Positions 50,269-61,467 of a stretch of DNA of 64,000 bases are shown piece by piece. The notes under the pieces were generated by a model, which saw only the letters and a program-made list of their open reading frames with translations, did not search any database and was not told the DNA's origin. Made by a program: the position numbers and the translations under genes. Each line of letters begins with the position of its first letter. The stretch's first letter is position 1. Origin of the DNA: Sindora glabra (taxonomy: Eukaryota > Streptophyta > Magnoliopsida > Fabales > Fabaceae); NCBI GenBank assembly GCA_020226215.1, contig CM035226.1, forward strand, positions 89,676,895-89,740,894. Direction: 5' to 3'.

Positions 50269-53254
50269 TCATATTAGTTCTAAATTTAATGGATCGAGAA
50301 GCTTCAACGATCCTAAATAATCACTCACCCTTATCGAGGAATGTGGATTTATGTTCTCTTTGGATGTACCTGGATTAGCTATTGAACTTAAACTAAGCTT
50401 TATCATCATAGCTAAATGTTGAGCTTTATTCTTGTGCAAAATGACATGTTTCTGTAGTCTATTCACCTTAAGCAAACTAGGTTGACTTGTAATCTCTTTA
50501 TTAATAAGCTTATTATTACTTTTCAATAGAAACTAGTTTTTTTCTTTTTTTTTCAATTGCCTATTTGACTTTACTTTTGGTTGTGGCATTATAATTAAGT
50601 TACCATCCTTTCATAACCTATGGTTCTCTTAGGCTGTTAACCTCATTATTTATCTCTAATTCTTTTATAGGTTTTAGTAAGTTATTAAGGATTTCATAGT
50701 AAGGCCCTATTTTTTTATTTCATTTTATAACTTTATCAAATTGCTGATTTTTCTCTTTACTATTACTCCTTGATTACTATTATCTTGATTTTGTCTTTAA
50801 TTATTTGTTGATATTTATTTTTGGTGTTGAACCATCATCTAAGTGCTAAAATCTTTCTTGCCTACCATAACTTCCTTATTATTACTTGATAATGGTAGTT
50901 TTTATCGCCTATAAATTATTATCACCTTCAATGGTGTCTTTTGATTATGTAAAAGGTTATGACAAGGGACATTAGTCCTTATGATGGCTATAAAGACCGC
51001 AAGTAAAATAAATTATTTTAAGTCCCTCATATTGGACATAATGCACTTTTCCCTTAAGCTTATACTTTATAACTAACTATTTTTTTAGATCATTTTCGAT
51101 ATATATTCTAACATACTTCCCTCTTTCTATATTGAATTCTTCTCATTTGGTACTAAATGCATGAACATCGAATTTAAGCGTACAACTAAAGTTATTTCCT
51201 AGCCTCCATAAGAAGTGCTTGTTATAGCAAATTATTAGGAGTTCAAGTACCTAGATCCAAACCAAAATCTTCCTGAATTCATTAGACAAAAGGTCAAAAT
51301 CTAGGAACCACTTTGCAACATCAAGTAATGGTTTTATATGACCCATAGACCTTAGGTCAATGCATAGTTACAATCCTTTAAATCAAATAAATGAACTAAG
51401 AAACAATTATCCCTATATTATTACAAACATTCACTCTTAATAATTTATCTTTATAGGACACCTTCTGGATTAGTTTTTTAGGATATCTAGCCTCTTTCTC
51501 AATATCTTCTTGTTAAGGGTGATCATTCATATTCTCATTAGATATGCACATTGCAACACATCAAAATTGATTATAATTAGTTTGCTAAAAATTATGCAAT
51601 ATAAAGTGACAAATTAGATTGTACCCATTAGTGATCTCTTATTCTTTCTTAATTATTTACTAAAAATGATTACATAATTATCTAAGGTTTTCATGTACTA
51701 AAAATAGAAGAAAGAAAAGTAAGCAAAAATGAAATAGGAATGCAAATAGAAATGCAATCAAAATATAGGATGCAAAATAGAATTTAGGTAATATGTATAA
51801 AGGAATGAACAAATGACTAAATTGGAGGGTTTTGATTTGAAATTAAAATAATTATATTAAACAAAATAAAACACATAAGTAAAATAGCAAGAAAAAAAAC
51901 CTATATAGTGAAGTAGTCAATTCAAGGATTTAAGAGTTCTTAGTATAGATTTATCATAGATTACAAAATGATTAACCATTCTAATTTATTTTTTAGCCTT
52001 AAATTACCCTGAAACCATTATAATAATTTATGAATCCTACACTAGATAACTATCTAGGATTTGATTAATTAAAATTACAAAATTAAGCATTCCTTATAAT
52101 CTATAAAGCTAAATTAAAATTGATTTAAAGATAGAATTTAGCTAAGTTGAGGGGTTAAACTAGAAACCCCTAATTTAATATCTCAACCCTTTGTCCCTAT
52201 GTGAAAAATCATGATTAACTAATCATAATTTAATATAAGAGCAAGTAAAGATAAAAAATCATAAAGTTGAATATCAATTATATCAAATCAACATTTAACT
52301 CATGTAATTTTAAGTAATAACACAAAGAATGATGGAAAGAGGAAAATTAATTAGAAAAAGTTAACATTACAAATTAAGATCTCATAATATATTAGAGATA
52401 AACCTCAAAACCCTTGAATCAACCAAAAGTTTTGCCATCCATGGCTAAAAGCAAGACACCTCAAAGAGAGAAAAATTATCTTTGCTAAATTAGGTAGTAT
52501 TAGAAGTTGTAAAGTTGTTGTCTCCTATATCTGAATCGACAACCATTAAAACTTAATGAAGCTGAATTCTATACCTCTTAAGGTTACAAAAAATAGGACC
52601 TTTCTAATTTTAGAAATTCAGAACCTATTTTACAAAATAATATACTTTAAGAGTTATGGTAATGAAATTTCATAGATCTAACTTTCACTTAATATAAGAC
52701 TACTAAAAACTATATATTTTTAGTAAATCATAAGTATAAAAGTTATAGACTAGGTCTTAGGAAGCTTTGACACTGATATCAAATATAGCCTAAAAACTAA
52801 AACTAGCTTAGTTAGAATAAAAACAAGGCTTCAACTTCTTGCCTAAATTAAACCTTATAGACATCTAAACTAGGCTTTGACCATATAAAACTTGTAGAGT
52901 TTTCTTTAAGCTTTCCAGCCATATAAAGATTATCCTAATCTAATGTTCAAAACTTAAGATAAAGCTAAAAATTTGAAATAGTGTAAAAATCTAATATTAA
53001 CCAAATAATTTCAAATCATAGTAGAACTAACCCTAAATTATAAAACATGACCAATTTTATAAAGTTAAGCATATATAACATATTAAGAGGTATGAAATAG
53101 GAAGAAATAATATAAATAAAATATTGCACATACTCATCATAGTTGTTTCTAAATTCTCCTTTCCCTTTACCTTTTTGTAACTACGTTACAACAAGTCTTC
53201 CTTCTCCTACAATGTTTCCTTATTAGTTTTCTTAGAATAGCCAACCACCTTCAT
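50269..53254 (-). pseudogene. LINE ORF1 relic (DUF4283 / zinc-knuckle nucleic-acid-binding protein)
   Basis: ORF1 of plant LINEs binds element RNA. The likely start is the ATG at 53254 (MKVVGYSKKTNKE, then RSYKKVKGKE). The family-A LTR at 51540-53139 interrupts it, and it resumes with QKVSYKDKLLRVNV at about 51450. DUF4283-like text follows: FLSN-type LLSNEFRKILVWI, then YNKHFLWRLGNNF and KYVRIYIENDL. The zinc knuckle at about 51010-50975 reads YFTCG..SHHKD.C: the first Cys of the CCHC set is Tyr, and a stop codon sits inside the knuckle. The tail to 50269 is basic and contains SKENINP. Stops and frameshifts show that it is inactive. Family assignment rests on motif order and strand agreement with ORF2. 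Confidence 0.75.
51540..53139 (+). mobile_element. Family-A solo LTR, 1600 bp, inside LINE ORF1
   Basis: It starts AGATATGCACATTGC, a worn TGATGTGCACGTCGC, and ends ATACTCATCA. It aligns with the two other family-A LTRs throughout but is the most diverged, and its TATA region is no longer recognisable. The flanks TCATT (51535-51539) and TAGTT (53140-53144) are only partly alike. LINE ORF1 text continues on both sides. Confidence 0.8.
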
Positions 53255-53320
53255 TAACACTCCTAATTAATCTTATGATTGCATTCTTCACTAAAAACTT
53301 TATTAATACTAAATTTTGTA

Positions 53321-54110
53321 ATTGATGTGGAAGCCAACATTGAGATAGTTCCACTAAGCCTTACATTATTAATTGACCTATGCTTTTTTTTATTGCTTCA
53401 AGATACATTTGCAATTTATCATTCTCAAATTATATATTTTTCCCTATCAAAGATTTTAATTCGATTACTATTAAGTTTAGCTAAGCTATTATTCTACACA
53501 TGTTATCAAACTATTTTTATAAATTGCATAACTATGATTATGATGGCCACCGATTATCTCACACTATCAAAAAATAAATTACTTTTAGTGATAACAAAAA
53601 TTATCACAAAAGGCTGATATTTGATCATAAAAAACTTTTAGTGACAACTAAAGCTTCTATACTAAAAAACCTCATTACTATATCTATGACAACAAATGAT
53701 GCTTGTCACTAAAATCTTTTATTTTATGACACAGTTTGTTGTCACTATAAATTGACATTATTTTTTTGATAATAGAAATAGTTAAGCCACTAAACATAGG
53801 TATAAAACTTAAACTAACTTTTTTTATGACGATTAGATCATGTTGTCACTAAAAATCATGTTAGTGAAAAGTTTTCTTGTTACTATAAAGTTAAAATTCA
53901 ATGACAAAAAGATATTATTGTCACTAATTATTGACTTTAGTGAGAACTATTATTATCATGAAAGCTTTTTTCAATGATGACACAATAGGTTATCATTAAA
54001 AACATGATACTTGTGGCAATTAATATTGTGATTAACTCTTTTTTTTATGTTAACATATTTATATTGTCACTAAATATAATATTTCTAACAATCATTATCA
54101 TCATTAAAAC
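53321..54110. repeat. ~800-bp direct repeat, right copy (abuts LINE 5' end)
   Basis: Collinear with 40914-41714. Shared landmarks include GTGGAAG..GACATTGAGATA-like text, ATTGCATAACTATG, GATGGCCACC, AATTCAATGACAAAAAGATA and TATTTATATTGTCACTAAAT. From 53565 it reads CACTATCAAAAAATAAATT and is full of TTTAGTGACAA-type motifs, suggesting that the repeat contains a CACTA-like subterminal region. The 112-codon frame at 53279-53617 crosses the repeat border and has no recognisable domain. Confidence 0.8.
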
Positions 54111-54333
54111 TTTATTGAATTCCTAAACTCATTTTTTATTTTATAAAGTTGTGTTGTTCATAATATTTTTGGCATATCATTATATATTGAATGATGATAA
54201 CATAAAAGTAATGTAATTGATAAATTTTTGATATAATGTTTAAAATAAAACTTAAAGTTATAACACTAATCATTTAAAATTTAGAGCAATAAAGCTTGGA
54301 GCAAGTTCAAAATAGAAAAACTCACATTAGGTT
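54111..54333. other. Unassigned AT-rich spacer
   Basis: This lies between the 800-bp repeat and the plastid insert; nothing recognisable. Confidence 0.4.
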
Positions 54334-54405
54334 TAGGGATAATCAGGCTCGAACTGATGACTTCCACCACGTCAAGGTGACACTCTACCGTTGAGTTATA
54401 TCCCT
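54334..54405 (-). tRNA. trnV-GAC: Plastid-type tRNA-Val (GAC), in a nuclear plastid insert
   Basis: The minus strand reads AGGGATATAACTCAACGGTA to ...TTATCCCTA, 72 nt. The acceptor arms AGGGATA/TATCCCT pair, the anticodon loop reads CTTGACGTG (anticodon GAC), and the T-loop is GTTCGAGCC. It is essentially identical to plastid trnV-GAC. Its intactness suggests a younger insertion than the surrounding transposons. Whether it is transcribed in the nucleus is unknown; plastid tRNA genes in nuclear DNA are usually silent. Confidence 0.9.
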
Positions 54406-54654
54406 TCCCTTGCCCCTATCGAGAAATATAACTAACTAATCCTAAGGCAAAGGGTCGAGAAACTCAAATCCACTATTCTTGAATAACTTGGAGTCGGGCC
54501 TTCTTTTCACACTATTACGGATACGAAAAATAATGGGAAAAATTGGATTCAATTGTCAACTTGCTCCTATCGGAAATAGGATTGACTAACGGATTCGAGC
54601 CATAACACATGGTTTCATAAAACCTGTATGATTTTCCCGATCTAAATAAAGCTA
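54406..54654. other. Plastid-derived intergenic DNA
   Basis: It is less AT-rich than its surroundings and resembles the plastid inverted-repeat spacer beside trnV (for example AAGGGTCGAGAAACTCAA, GCCTTCTTTTCACACTATTA and CGGAAATAGGATTGACTA). A second segment from about 54595 (CGAGCCATAACACATGG) also looks plastid-like. A junction to rps7 lies at about 54654. Confidence 0.7.
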
Positions 54655-54920
54655 GGAACTTGATGAGTCGATCTGCCTACATGTCTTGCTTTTACTGCTA
54701 TATTGGGAGTTACTCCACGTATTGCTTGACGTAAAACAGATAGTGGATTTGTTTCTGTCTTTTATTGAATCTTTTTCATGGCTCGATAGGAAAATTTGAT
54801 AAGCTAATGATTTTTTTCGGTGTTTCAGAATACAGTTAACTAACATGTTAACTAATCGATTACTGATAAATTGGATTGGATTTTACGGATTTTTTCTTCT
54901 GCAGTACCTCGACGTGACAT
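54655..54920 (-). pseudogene. rps7: Plastid rps7 5' fragment (ribosomal protein S7)
   Basis: S7 is a small-subunit protein of the plastid ribosome. The fragment starts at ATG 54920 with SRRGTAEEK and continues, across a frameshift, with NMLVNCILKHRKKSLAYQI. A one-base insertion and a CAA-to-TAA stop follow in the KKIQ(stop)KTETNPL region. Then RGVTPNIAVKARHV and STHQVP run to the junction at 54655. About 88 of the usual 155 codons remain and the 3' half is missing. It lies on the same strand as trnV-GAC, whereas in typical plastomes the two are in opposite orientations, so the insert is rearranged. Clearly non-functional. Confidence 0.88.
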
Positions 54921-54925
54921 GAGTA

Positions 54926-55520
54926 GTTAAGTTTTAGCACTATTCAACAATACAAAATAGAAATAGAGAATCAATTATCAACTAGACTAACTTGAATAAT
55001 AAAAGGTAATGTTACTTATATTTTGTTGATCAAAATGCAATAGTCAATAAAAAGAGACCATCAAATGCATTTCACATTAGGAATGCTTTGCATGTTAAGA
55101 ATTACATATTTCATCTTCATTTTACAAGTAATATCTTAAGAAAGAGTGATAAATGATTTCAATAGAATTTTTTGGATATGGTGATACATACTTGTATAGC
55201 TAGATTACTCTGTGTTAGGATTTTATTCCAGCACTTTTTAGCAATTTAAATTTATTAGATCATATTTTGATGTTAGGATAAAATACAAAGCAAGTTTCAA
55301 AATCTTAAACTAGTTTTTCATGTAAGTTCAATTCCTTGAACTTTATTTCCAAGTTGAAGGTAATGTGATAAATTATAATGACTACAAGTGCATTTTTATC
55401 TCACCTGTTTGAGACATAACAATATAATACATAAGTTAACTTAGAATATCATTCTTCATCAAAATACCAAATTTATTCCCAGAAGAAATCCTATTAATTC
55501 AAATCCAGGAAAAATATAAG
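54926..55520. other. Unassigned AT-rich spacer
   Basis: No gene, RNA or repeat recognised between the plastid insert and the Copia-like LTR. Confidence 0.4.
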
Positions 55521-55525
55521 ATGGC
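55521..55525. repeat. Target-site duplication ATGGC (left)
   Basis: Exact match to 57008-57012. Confidence 0.9.
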
Positions 55526-57007
55526 TACTGGAAATCGTGCATCATACATGCACAACGGAATAAAAATTTTGCACGATTTCCACCAAGCATCCATGCAAAT
55601 TTAGAAAGCCATAGATTAGGGATTACGGTTTATACCTTTCGGCCAAAAATCTTTTGTCCGCTACACAGCAAATTCGATCTGCTTCTGTCCGTTTTCCAAT
55701 CCAATATGCTCTCCAAATCACGAACCGGAATAGAAACTAGAAGATCAGATCACCAGTACAGCATTTATATGGCTGCACCTCTGTGGTATCCACACGAACC
55801 CGTGAATCACCGATGAATGTCCACTACACACACCGGTTGGAATTGATCTCCTTACACCTCGTAGTACTAGCTACGCCTTTTAGGGGTTTTGGTCAAGGAG
55901 AGGTGCTAGGGTTTTCTATGCCTTTTTAGGGGTGCGTAAATAATAATAGTAATCCTATTATTACCCTAATAAGCCTATTTAAATAGGTGCATAGAAAAAC
56001 CTAACCTATTTGGGCTTTATTCCATGTACAATTATAGGCTTACTATTGGGCCTTATAATTATAACATGAATTCTCAAATATTAAGACCTAAATAATTTAG
56101 TCCATTAATTCAAATTCAATAGGCTCTAAGTGTAGCGACCCTACAAGGCTTCTCATTACGTTGGCAATGACCATTAATCATATTAATGATCATAAATAAT
56201 GATTAGTGTCTAGCAACACATCATTGTTACCTAAGTAATGAGAAAGTCAGTGATTTGACTAAACCTTTACACTGTGATTATCACTTATGTCCTTTTGTCC
56301 TATACATCTAGATTGAGCACGAGACATGGAACTGTATCATTCCCTGTATAGCCCAATCTTAAGGTTTCTTGATTCCTAAGTAAGCTGAGTGAAACAAATG
56401 TAATCGACATCTCATGTCAATTCATCTGAGCATGGCCATGCATTTTCTCAAGCTTTACTTAATCAAGGGGCTCATAGATGTTACTCCTATTATATAGGAG
56501 GGACAAATCTCATCTTGATCACATAAACCCCTCTGCATGATATGTGACATATCCAATATCTACCCTTGCATTCACTTAACCATTAGTGACATAGAATAGT
56601 ATCAAAATATGAAACTCATATGTAGGGAACCTTGGTGATCTCAAGTCAAAGGACCATATTAATAATGATCACTAAGAACCACTTATGACACTTATATAAC
56701 GATCCATGTAGTGTTCTTAATATGAGTCGATCCAGTATACAAGTTCTCTAACTTGTACTCATGTGTAAACTTAATATCTCATATAAGTCTTCACACATGC
56801 TAGTCTTAACATATCAAAGCAACCTAATCCACAATGATATATGATTAGGGACATTTAAGAATACAATTATTCTAAGGTTATTATTATAATTGAATATATT
56901 ATGCAAACAATATATATAAATATAATAATTGATAATTGCCATTAAAATAATATGATTCAAAATTACAATCACCAATATGATTGGTTTTAAGGGCATATAC
57001 ACTAACA
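55526..57007 (-). mobile_element. Copia-like solo LTR, 1482 bp
   Basis: On the minus strand it starts TGTTAGTGTATATGCCC. Its 3' end is worn: the plus strand begins TACTGGAAATCG instead of TGTT. ATGGC is duplicated exactly. It is the least decayed and least AT-rich LTR here. It keeps blocks found in both subfamilies: GGTATCCACACGAAC as in 48649, and CGGCC plus ATCCATGCAAA as in 35000. It carries CCTATTTAAATAGG at 55974-55987. Confidence 0.9.
55974..55987 (-). promoter_or_regulatory. Palindromic TATA box CCTATTTAAATAGG
   Basis: Third identical copy of the LTR palindrome. Confidence 0.6.
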
Positions 57008-57012
57008 ATGGC
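57008..57012. repeat. Target-site duplication ATGGC (right)
   Basis: Exact match to 55521-55525. Confidence 0.9.
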
Positions 57013-57488
57013 AAGAATCCAAAATTACAATACATCCTTGATAAAACTATGTTATGATAACACATTTCCTTTCATACTCAATGCTCTAAATCATGAACCC
57101 TTATATTGAATAAGAAAAACTATGTTGTACCTAAATCTAGTGTGATTACATAGATAAAAATCAAATTCTATTGGATAATAGAATTTATATCAACCAAAGT
57201 CCCTAAAAGAAGGGGAAAGATAAAGTTTTCATGTAATTAGACATATTCTAATAGTAAAGAATCATTCATGAATCCATACAAATATAAGTATTTCATACAA
57301 GTCAAACTTACCCAACAATCTATTACCACTCTTGTCTATATTGTTCCTATCCCTATAATTGTTTGGCTTTATAAATATTACTTTTAGTAAACTTCATTGT
57401 ATAATACTAACAATAATTTATCAATGTTTGATCAAAGAGTAAATAATTTATCAATGTGTGAGAATTAATGAGAAGAATATCATTAAGA

Positions 57489-57490
<2 letters not shown>
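57013..57490. other. Unassigned spacer
   Basis: Nothing recognisable apart from a short repetition of GTAAATAATTTATCAATGT near 57405-57460. Confidence 0.4.

Positions 57491-57558
<68 letters not shown>
57491..57558. repeat. (TA)34 microsatellite
   Basis: 34 uninterrupted TA units. Confidence 0.97.
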
Positions 57559-57560
<2 letters not shown>

Positions 57561-57791
57561 CACATGCATAAGAATTCTTATGGAAGATAGGAAGGAAGTT
57601 ATTATTGCCTCTTAAAAAAAGAGGACTATGTAGAAATGGTGGAGTCAAAATTAACACCAATCATATCTCATTGTTATGGCAATAAAGCATTAAAAATTTT
57701 AATTTAAACATTTTCCAATAGTACAAACAAGAAAAGTATCAAGCATGATAGAATAAAGAATCAATTATCAAACATAAAATTACTACTGGAA
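57559..57791. other. Unassigned spacer
   Basis: AT-rich DNA between the microsatellite and the next LTR; no feature seen. Confidence 0.4.
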
Positions 57792-60700
57792 TGTAATATC
57801 TTGAATTAATATTTAAGGTTTTTATAAATTTCAATGCTTGAGAGTATTTATTATATTGATTTTAAATTTCTTTTCTTTTAAAAATTTGGAATATTAAAAA
57901 AGATATTGATAATAATATTTGAGATATATTTATTATTTTATATAACCATTATTGATTCGAGGCTTATTTAAATATTTTTATAAGAATTTTCTCATTAGTG
58001 AAAAATAGTAATTATAGGTATAAAATTTTATGAAATTAATTGTTAGTTTTTGATAAATTATTCTTGAAAAGTTATGGAAAATAATCTAGTTAAGAATTTA
58101 AATAAAATTAGCTTATGAAAATATATATCTTGCGAAATGAATTATTAGAAACATAATATGGGGGTTGAAATGTATGTGTGGAAGTTTGACATAATTATTT
58201 TAGGACTTCCTAAATACTAAATATATATATTGGGAGAAGCTTGAAAAAATTTGAATTAAGAATTTTAAACAAAATTAACTTTATAAAAATTATTTTTTAA
58301 TAAATTAATGGTTAGATTATTTTTATTGAAAATGGATAGCCAGGATTGAATTAAATAAGAGATTGAAAGGCTGAGATTAAAAGAAAACTTAGGTTATGGT
58401 GCGTCAAGGAGCGCCATATCAAAATTGTTACTTCTTTTTAAGCATTTCTCTCTTTCCTCCTACTAACATTCTCAATTATTTCTCCTTATTTTCATTTTTT
58501 TTATCTCTTTTCATCACCGACTCTTCTTTCATCCTCCTTCACTCTTTAACACACCACTACCCTTCATTGGTTCTACCCCATCATACATCACATCTCTTTC
58601 TTCTTTTTAATTAGCTTTAGTCACACATCATCAGGAGAATCGCAAGAATAAAGTTGAGGTTCCTTTAGAAATAAAAAGCTATGCATCCAATTAGTTATCG
58701 ACATTCAACTTCACTTTGTCACACCACCTAAAGCTCTTCATTGTTAAGCTGCCATTGTTAATGGCATAAGAAGAGTGACAGAACAAAATCAAGGTGTAGA
58801 GTTAGGATTTTGTGAGGTCATAACAATAGTTGTGAGCTACAATTGTAAGTTGTTGCTCTTTCTTGCTCTTGCTAGAGTTCTAGCAATATTTTAGCTACTA
58901 ATGAGTTGAGAATGGGTTCCTTGAAACTGTGGTAAAATCTTATATGCCCTGAACTCTTCTTAATTTCTATTGTTTTGAGTAATATAAAGAAAAACCTATT
59001 TTATATATATTATGGATTTTTATGTCATGGGATGTTAGGATAAGGTGATTGAAGCTTATTTAGAGTATTATATCTTAGTATTATGAATAATTTGAACTTG
59101 ATCCTAGAAAACTCAACCATAAACATTTAGACCATATAATGATGCCTATGAAAAATAACTAAGTAAATAAACAAACAAATTTATACCATAAAAATGATTA
59201 ACTAAGATAATTAAAATCTTCCTATGACATTGATCTTAATATTTAGGTGTCAGAAGTGGATTGAAAGGCATATTTTAAATAAGTTAGCACATATAAGGAT
59301 AGGTAATTTTCATGTTGGAAGCTACTAAAAGAATATAATATGATTAGCATATATGTGAAATATTATATCCTAATATTCAAATGACTTGTATAAGATCCAA
59401 GTGACCTTTGGTTAAGTGGTGTATGATTTCTTTGAAATAGAGTTACTCTTATAGAAATATAATGTATACTTTCATGAATAAGGTAAGTAGAGCATTCTTA
59501 AAGTGTAAAGTTTTAATATTTTGTCAGTTTTATGCTTGATACGGAGAAACCATTGTATATGGAATTCCTTGAGTTCTTTATGTTGATCTTTAAATAAGAT
59601 AGTAGAATAATATAAATAGAATCTTTACAACATCAAATTTTAATATTTTATCTTTATAATCTTAATTTGAGAAATTTTCATATTATAACATGTTACTAAC
59701 TTCCTATGATTAGCTCAAGGAAAGAGATAATAAGAATTTCAATTAAGAGGGCTAAAATACTATGATTGGAACCTAGAAATAGTAAATTGAGAAGAAAATG
59801 AGTAAAATTGGTATATTTAATAAATTATTCTTGTAAATTATGATAATAAGTGGGAAATGTGAAAAGATGAAAATGGACACTTCGAGACCTCTAAGGCTAG
59901 ATTAGCCTTATCAGCTGAGTATATATCTCATTATAAATTTTATCTTAATAAAAGATGACTTAAATATGGTGAATTATACTTTTCTATTATTAGTATAGAT
60001 TTCATATTCATGTGCATGTATGCATATATAATATGTAAACTTAGTTTTGTGATAAAAGTGTAATTAGTTATTAAGTGATTGTAAATTAATCAAAATGCAT
60101 AGTGAAAGTATAATAGTGATGTTTCTAATTATTAATGAATTATGATTATATTTAAAGATATCTGTATGTTATGGCTTGGATACTACTATGTGCTTGGTAT
60201 CGTCCAGTAATGAATCTAATTACTTTACATTGAAGTTTATAAACAATTATAATATGAAAGTTAAGCTCTCATATATGTATATGTATTATCTATGAATCCT
60301 ATCAAGGATGACATTGGAAATAGTGAATTATGTTGGAACAATGATAATGGATATTGCAAATTGTATTGGAGTAATACTCTAAAAGCTAGATGGGAACTTC
60401 CTGGTAAGTAGTTGTGAAGGATATAGGATTGATTTAAGAACTAGATAGGAAATTCCTAACAAGTAGTTAAGAAAGTATAGAAATGGCTCTGAAATAAAAA
60501 AGTAGCTATATGTGTATTTACTATAATTGTATGTGTGATATCATATGATATTGGAAATTATTTGTGATTGGATATTATTGTTGGTATGATTGAGATGATT
60601 TATTATGTTTAAGCCTTAATGGTTATTTCTAATTATGATGTCTACCTAAAATAAGTAGTGCGTGATATGATCATGATGTTGTGTGCTATTAGATAATTAA

Positions 60701-61345
60701 AATTATTATGATTTATGACAAGAAGTATATAATTTAAGTTGTATGCAGTGAATATTTCATTCGAGGCTTGGTTTTGCACATTCAAAGACTTAGGAAGTTT
60801 AAATTACATTTATCTTATCAAATATTTAAATAGCATGTGATTATTTAATATATTCAAATTAAGAATTAATAGTAGTAGATGTATGCTTATTAAGTTTTTA
60901 TAACTCACCCAATTTTATTTTAATATTTTTAGGTTGCAATAAGTATTTTTGAGCTTGTTGTATCTATAGAGATCCAAGACCACCTTACTAAAGAATTTTA
61001 ACAATTGGACAAGGATTAGAATTAGAGAATAGAATCTTGTTGAATTTGATGTGTCGAATAGTTTACATGTGTATAAGTTTGAAATTTGTACATTGTTGTG
61101 TGTATATTGATACTATTGTACTTGGAAATAACATTGGTTTTGTATTATAAGGCATGTGGCCATTAGGAAAGTGTTCAAAAATAGGAAAAACTTTATCTAT
61201 TTTTCTAGTAAAATTTAAAATGAATTTCGAGTCCTCCTAGGAAAAATAAAATTCCATTAGTTAGAATTTGACAAATCAATGTTAAGGCTTATGGAAATCG
61301 GTATCAAGAACTTATGCCAGTCATTATTAGGTTAGGGTTGTGACT
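57792..61345 (+). mobile_element. Family-C solo LTR, ~3.55 kb
   Basis: It starts TGTAATATCTTGAATTAAT. Its end region matches the minus-strand relative at 42549 (GTTAGAATTTGA, then TTAAGGCTTATGGAAATCG) and ends near GGTTGTGAC at 61337-61344, comparable to GGATGTGACA of the 18232 copy. Flanks TGGAA and TAGGA are only partly alike, so the last few bases are uncertain. A pyrimidine-rich, less AT-rich tract at about 58430-58620 probably marks the R/U5 side of the promoter; the 72-codon frame there has no recognised domain. No internal genes were found. Confidence 0.65.
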
Positions 61346-61467
61346 TAGGATAAGAAAAGTACACTGAAATCATTCAATTTTATCGGTTCTTAGGAACTTG
61401 CACTTAAGGTAAAAGTTTTAGTTAAAAGTATCATAAGAATGTCATTTAAGCATCATGATAGCATGAC
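61346..61467. other. Short spacer between family-C units
   Basis: About 120 bp with nothing recognisable. Confidence 0.35.

Larger units (their letters stand above)
41715..53320 (-). mobile_element. Plant L1-type LINE, full span, with three nested solo LTRs
   Basis: The minus strand carries, in order, a zinc-knuckle ORF1 and an ORF2 with endonuclease, reverse transcriptase and RNase H regions. A poly(A) tail follows (T-run 41716-41723 on the plus strand). Removing the LTRs at 51540-53139, 48649-49997 and 42549-45483 leaves about 5.7 kb, a normal length for a plant LINE, so the copy looks essentially complete in extent. It is dead through stops, frameshifts and insertions. Both ends abut copies of a roughly 800-bp sequence (40914-41714 and 53321-54110). 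Confidence 0.85.

Noticed and set aside
53279..53617. 112-codon frame, the longest in the window
   Set aside because: It spans LINE 5' sequence on the wrong strand and the start of the 800-bp repeat; no homology recognised.
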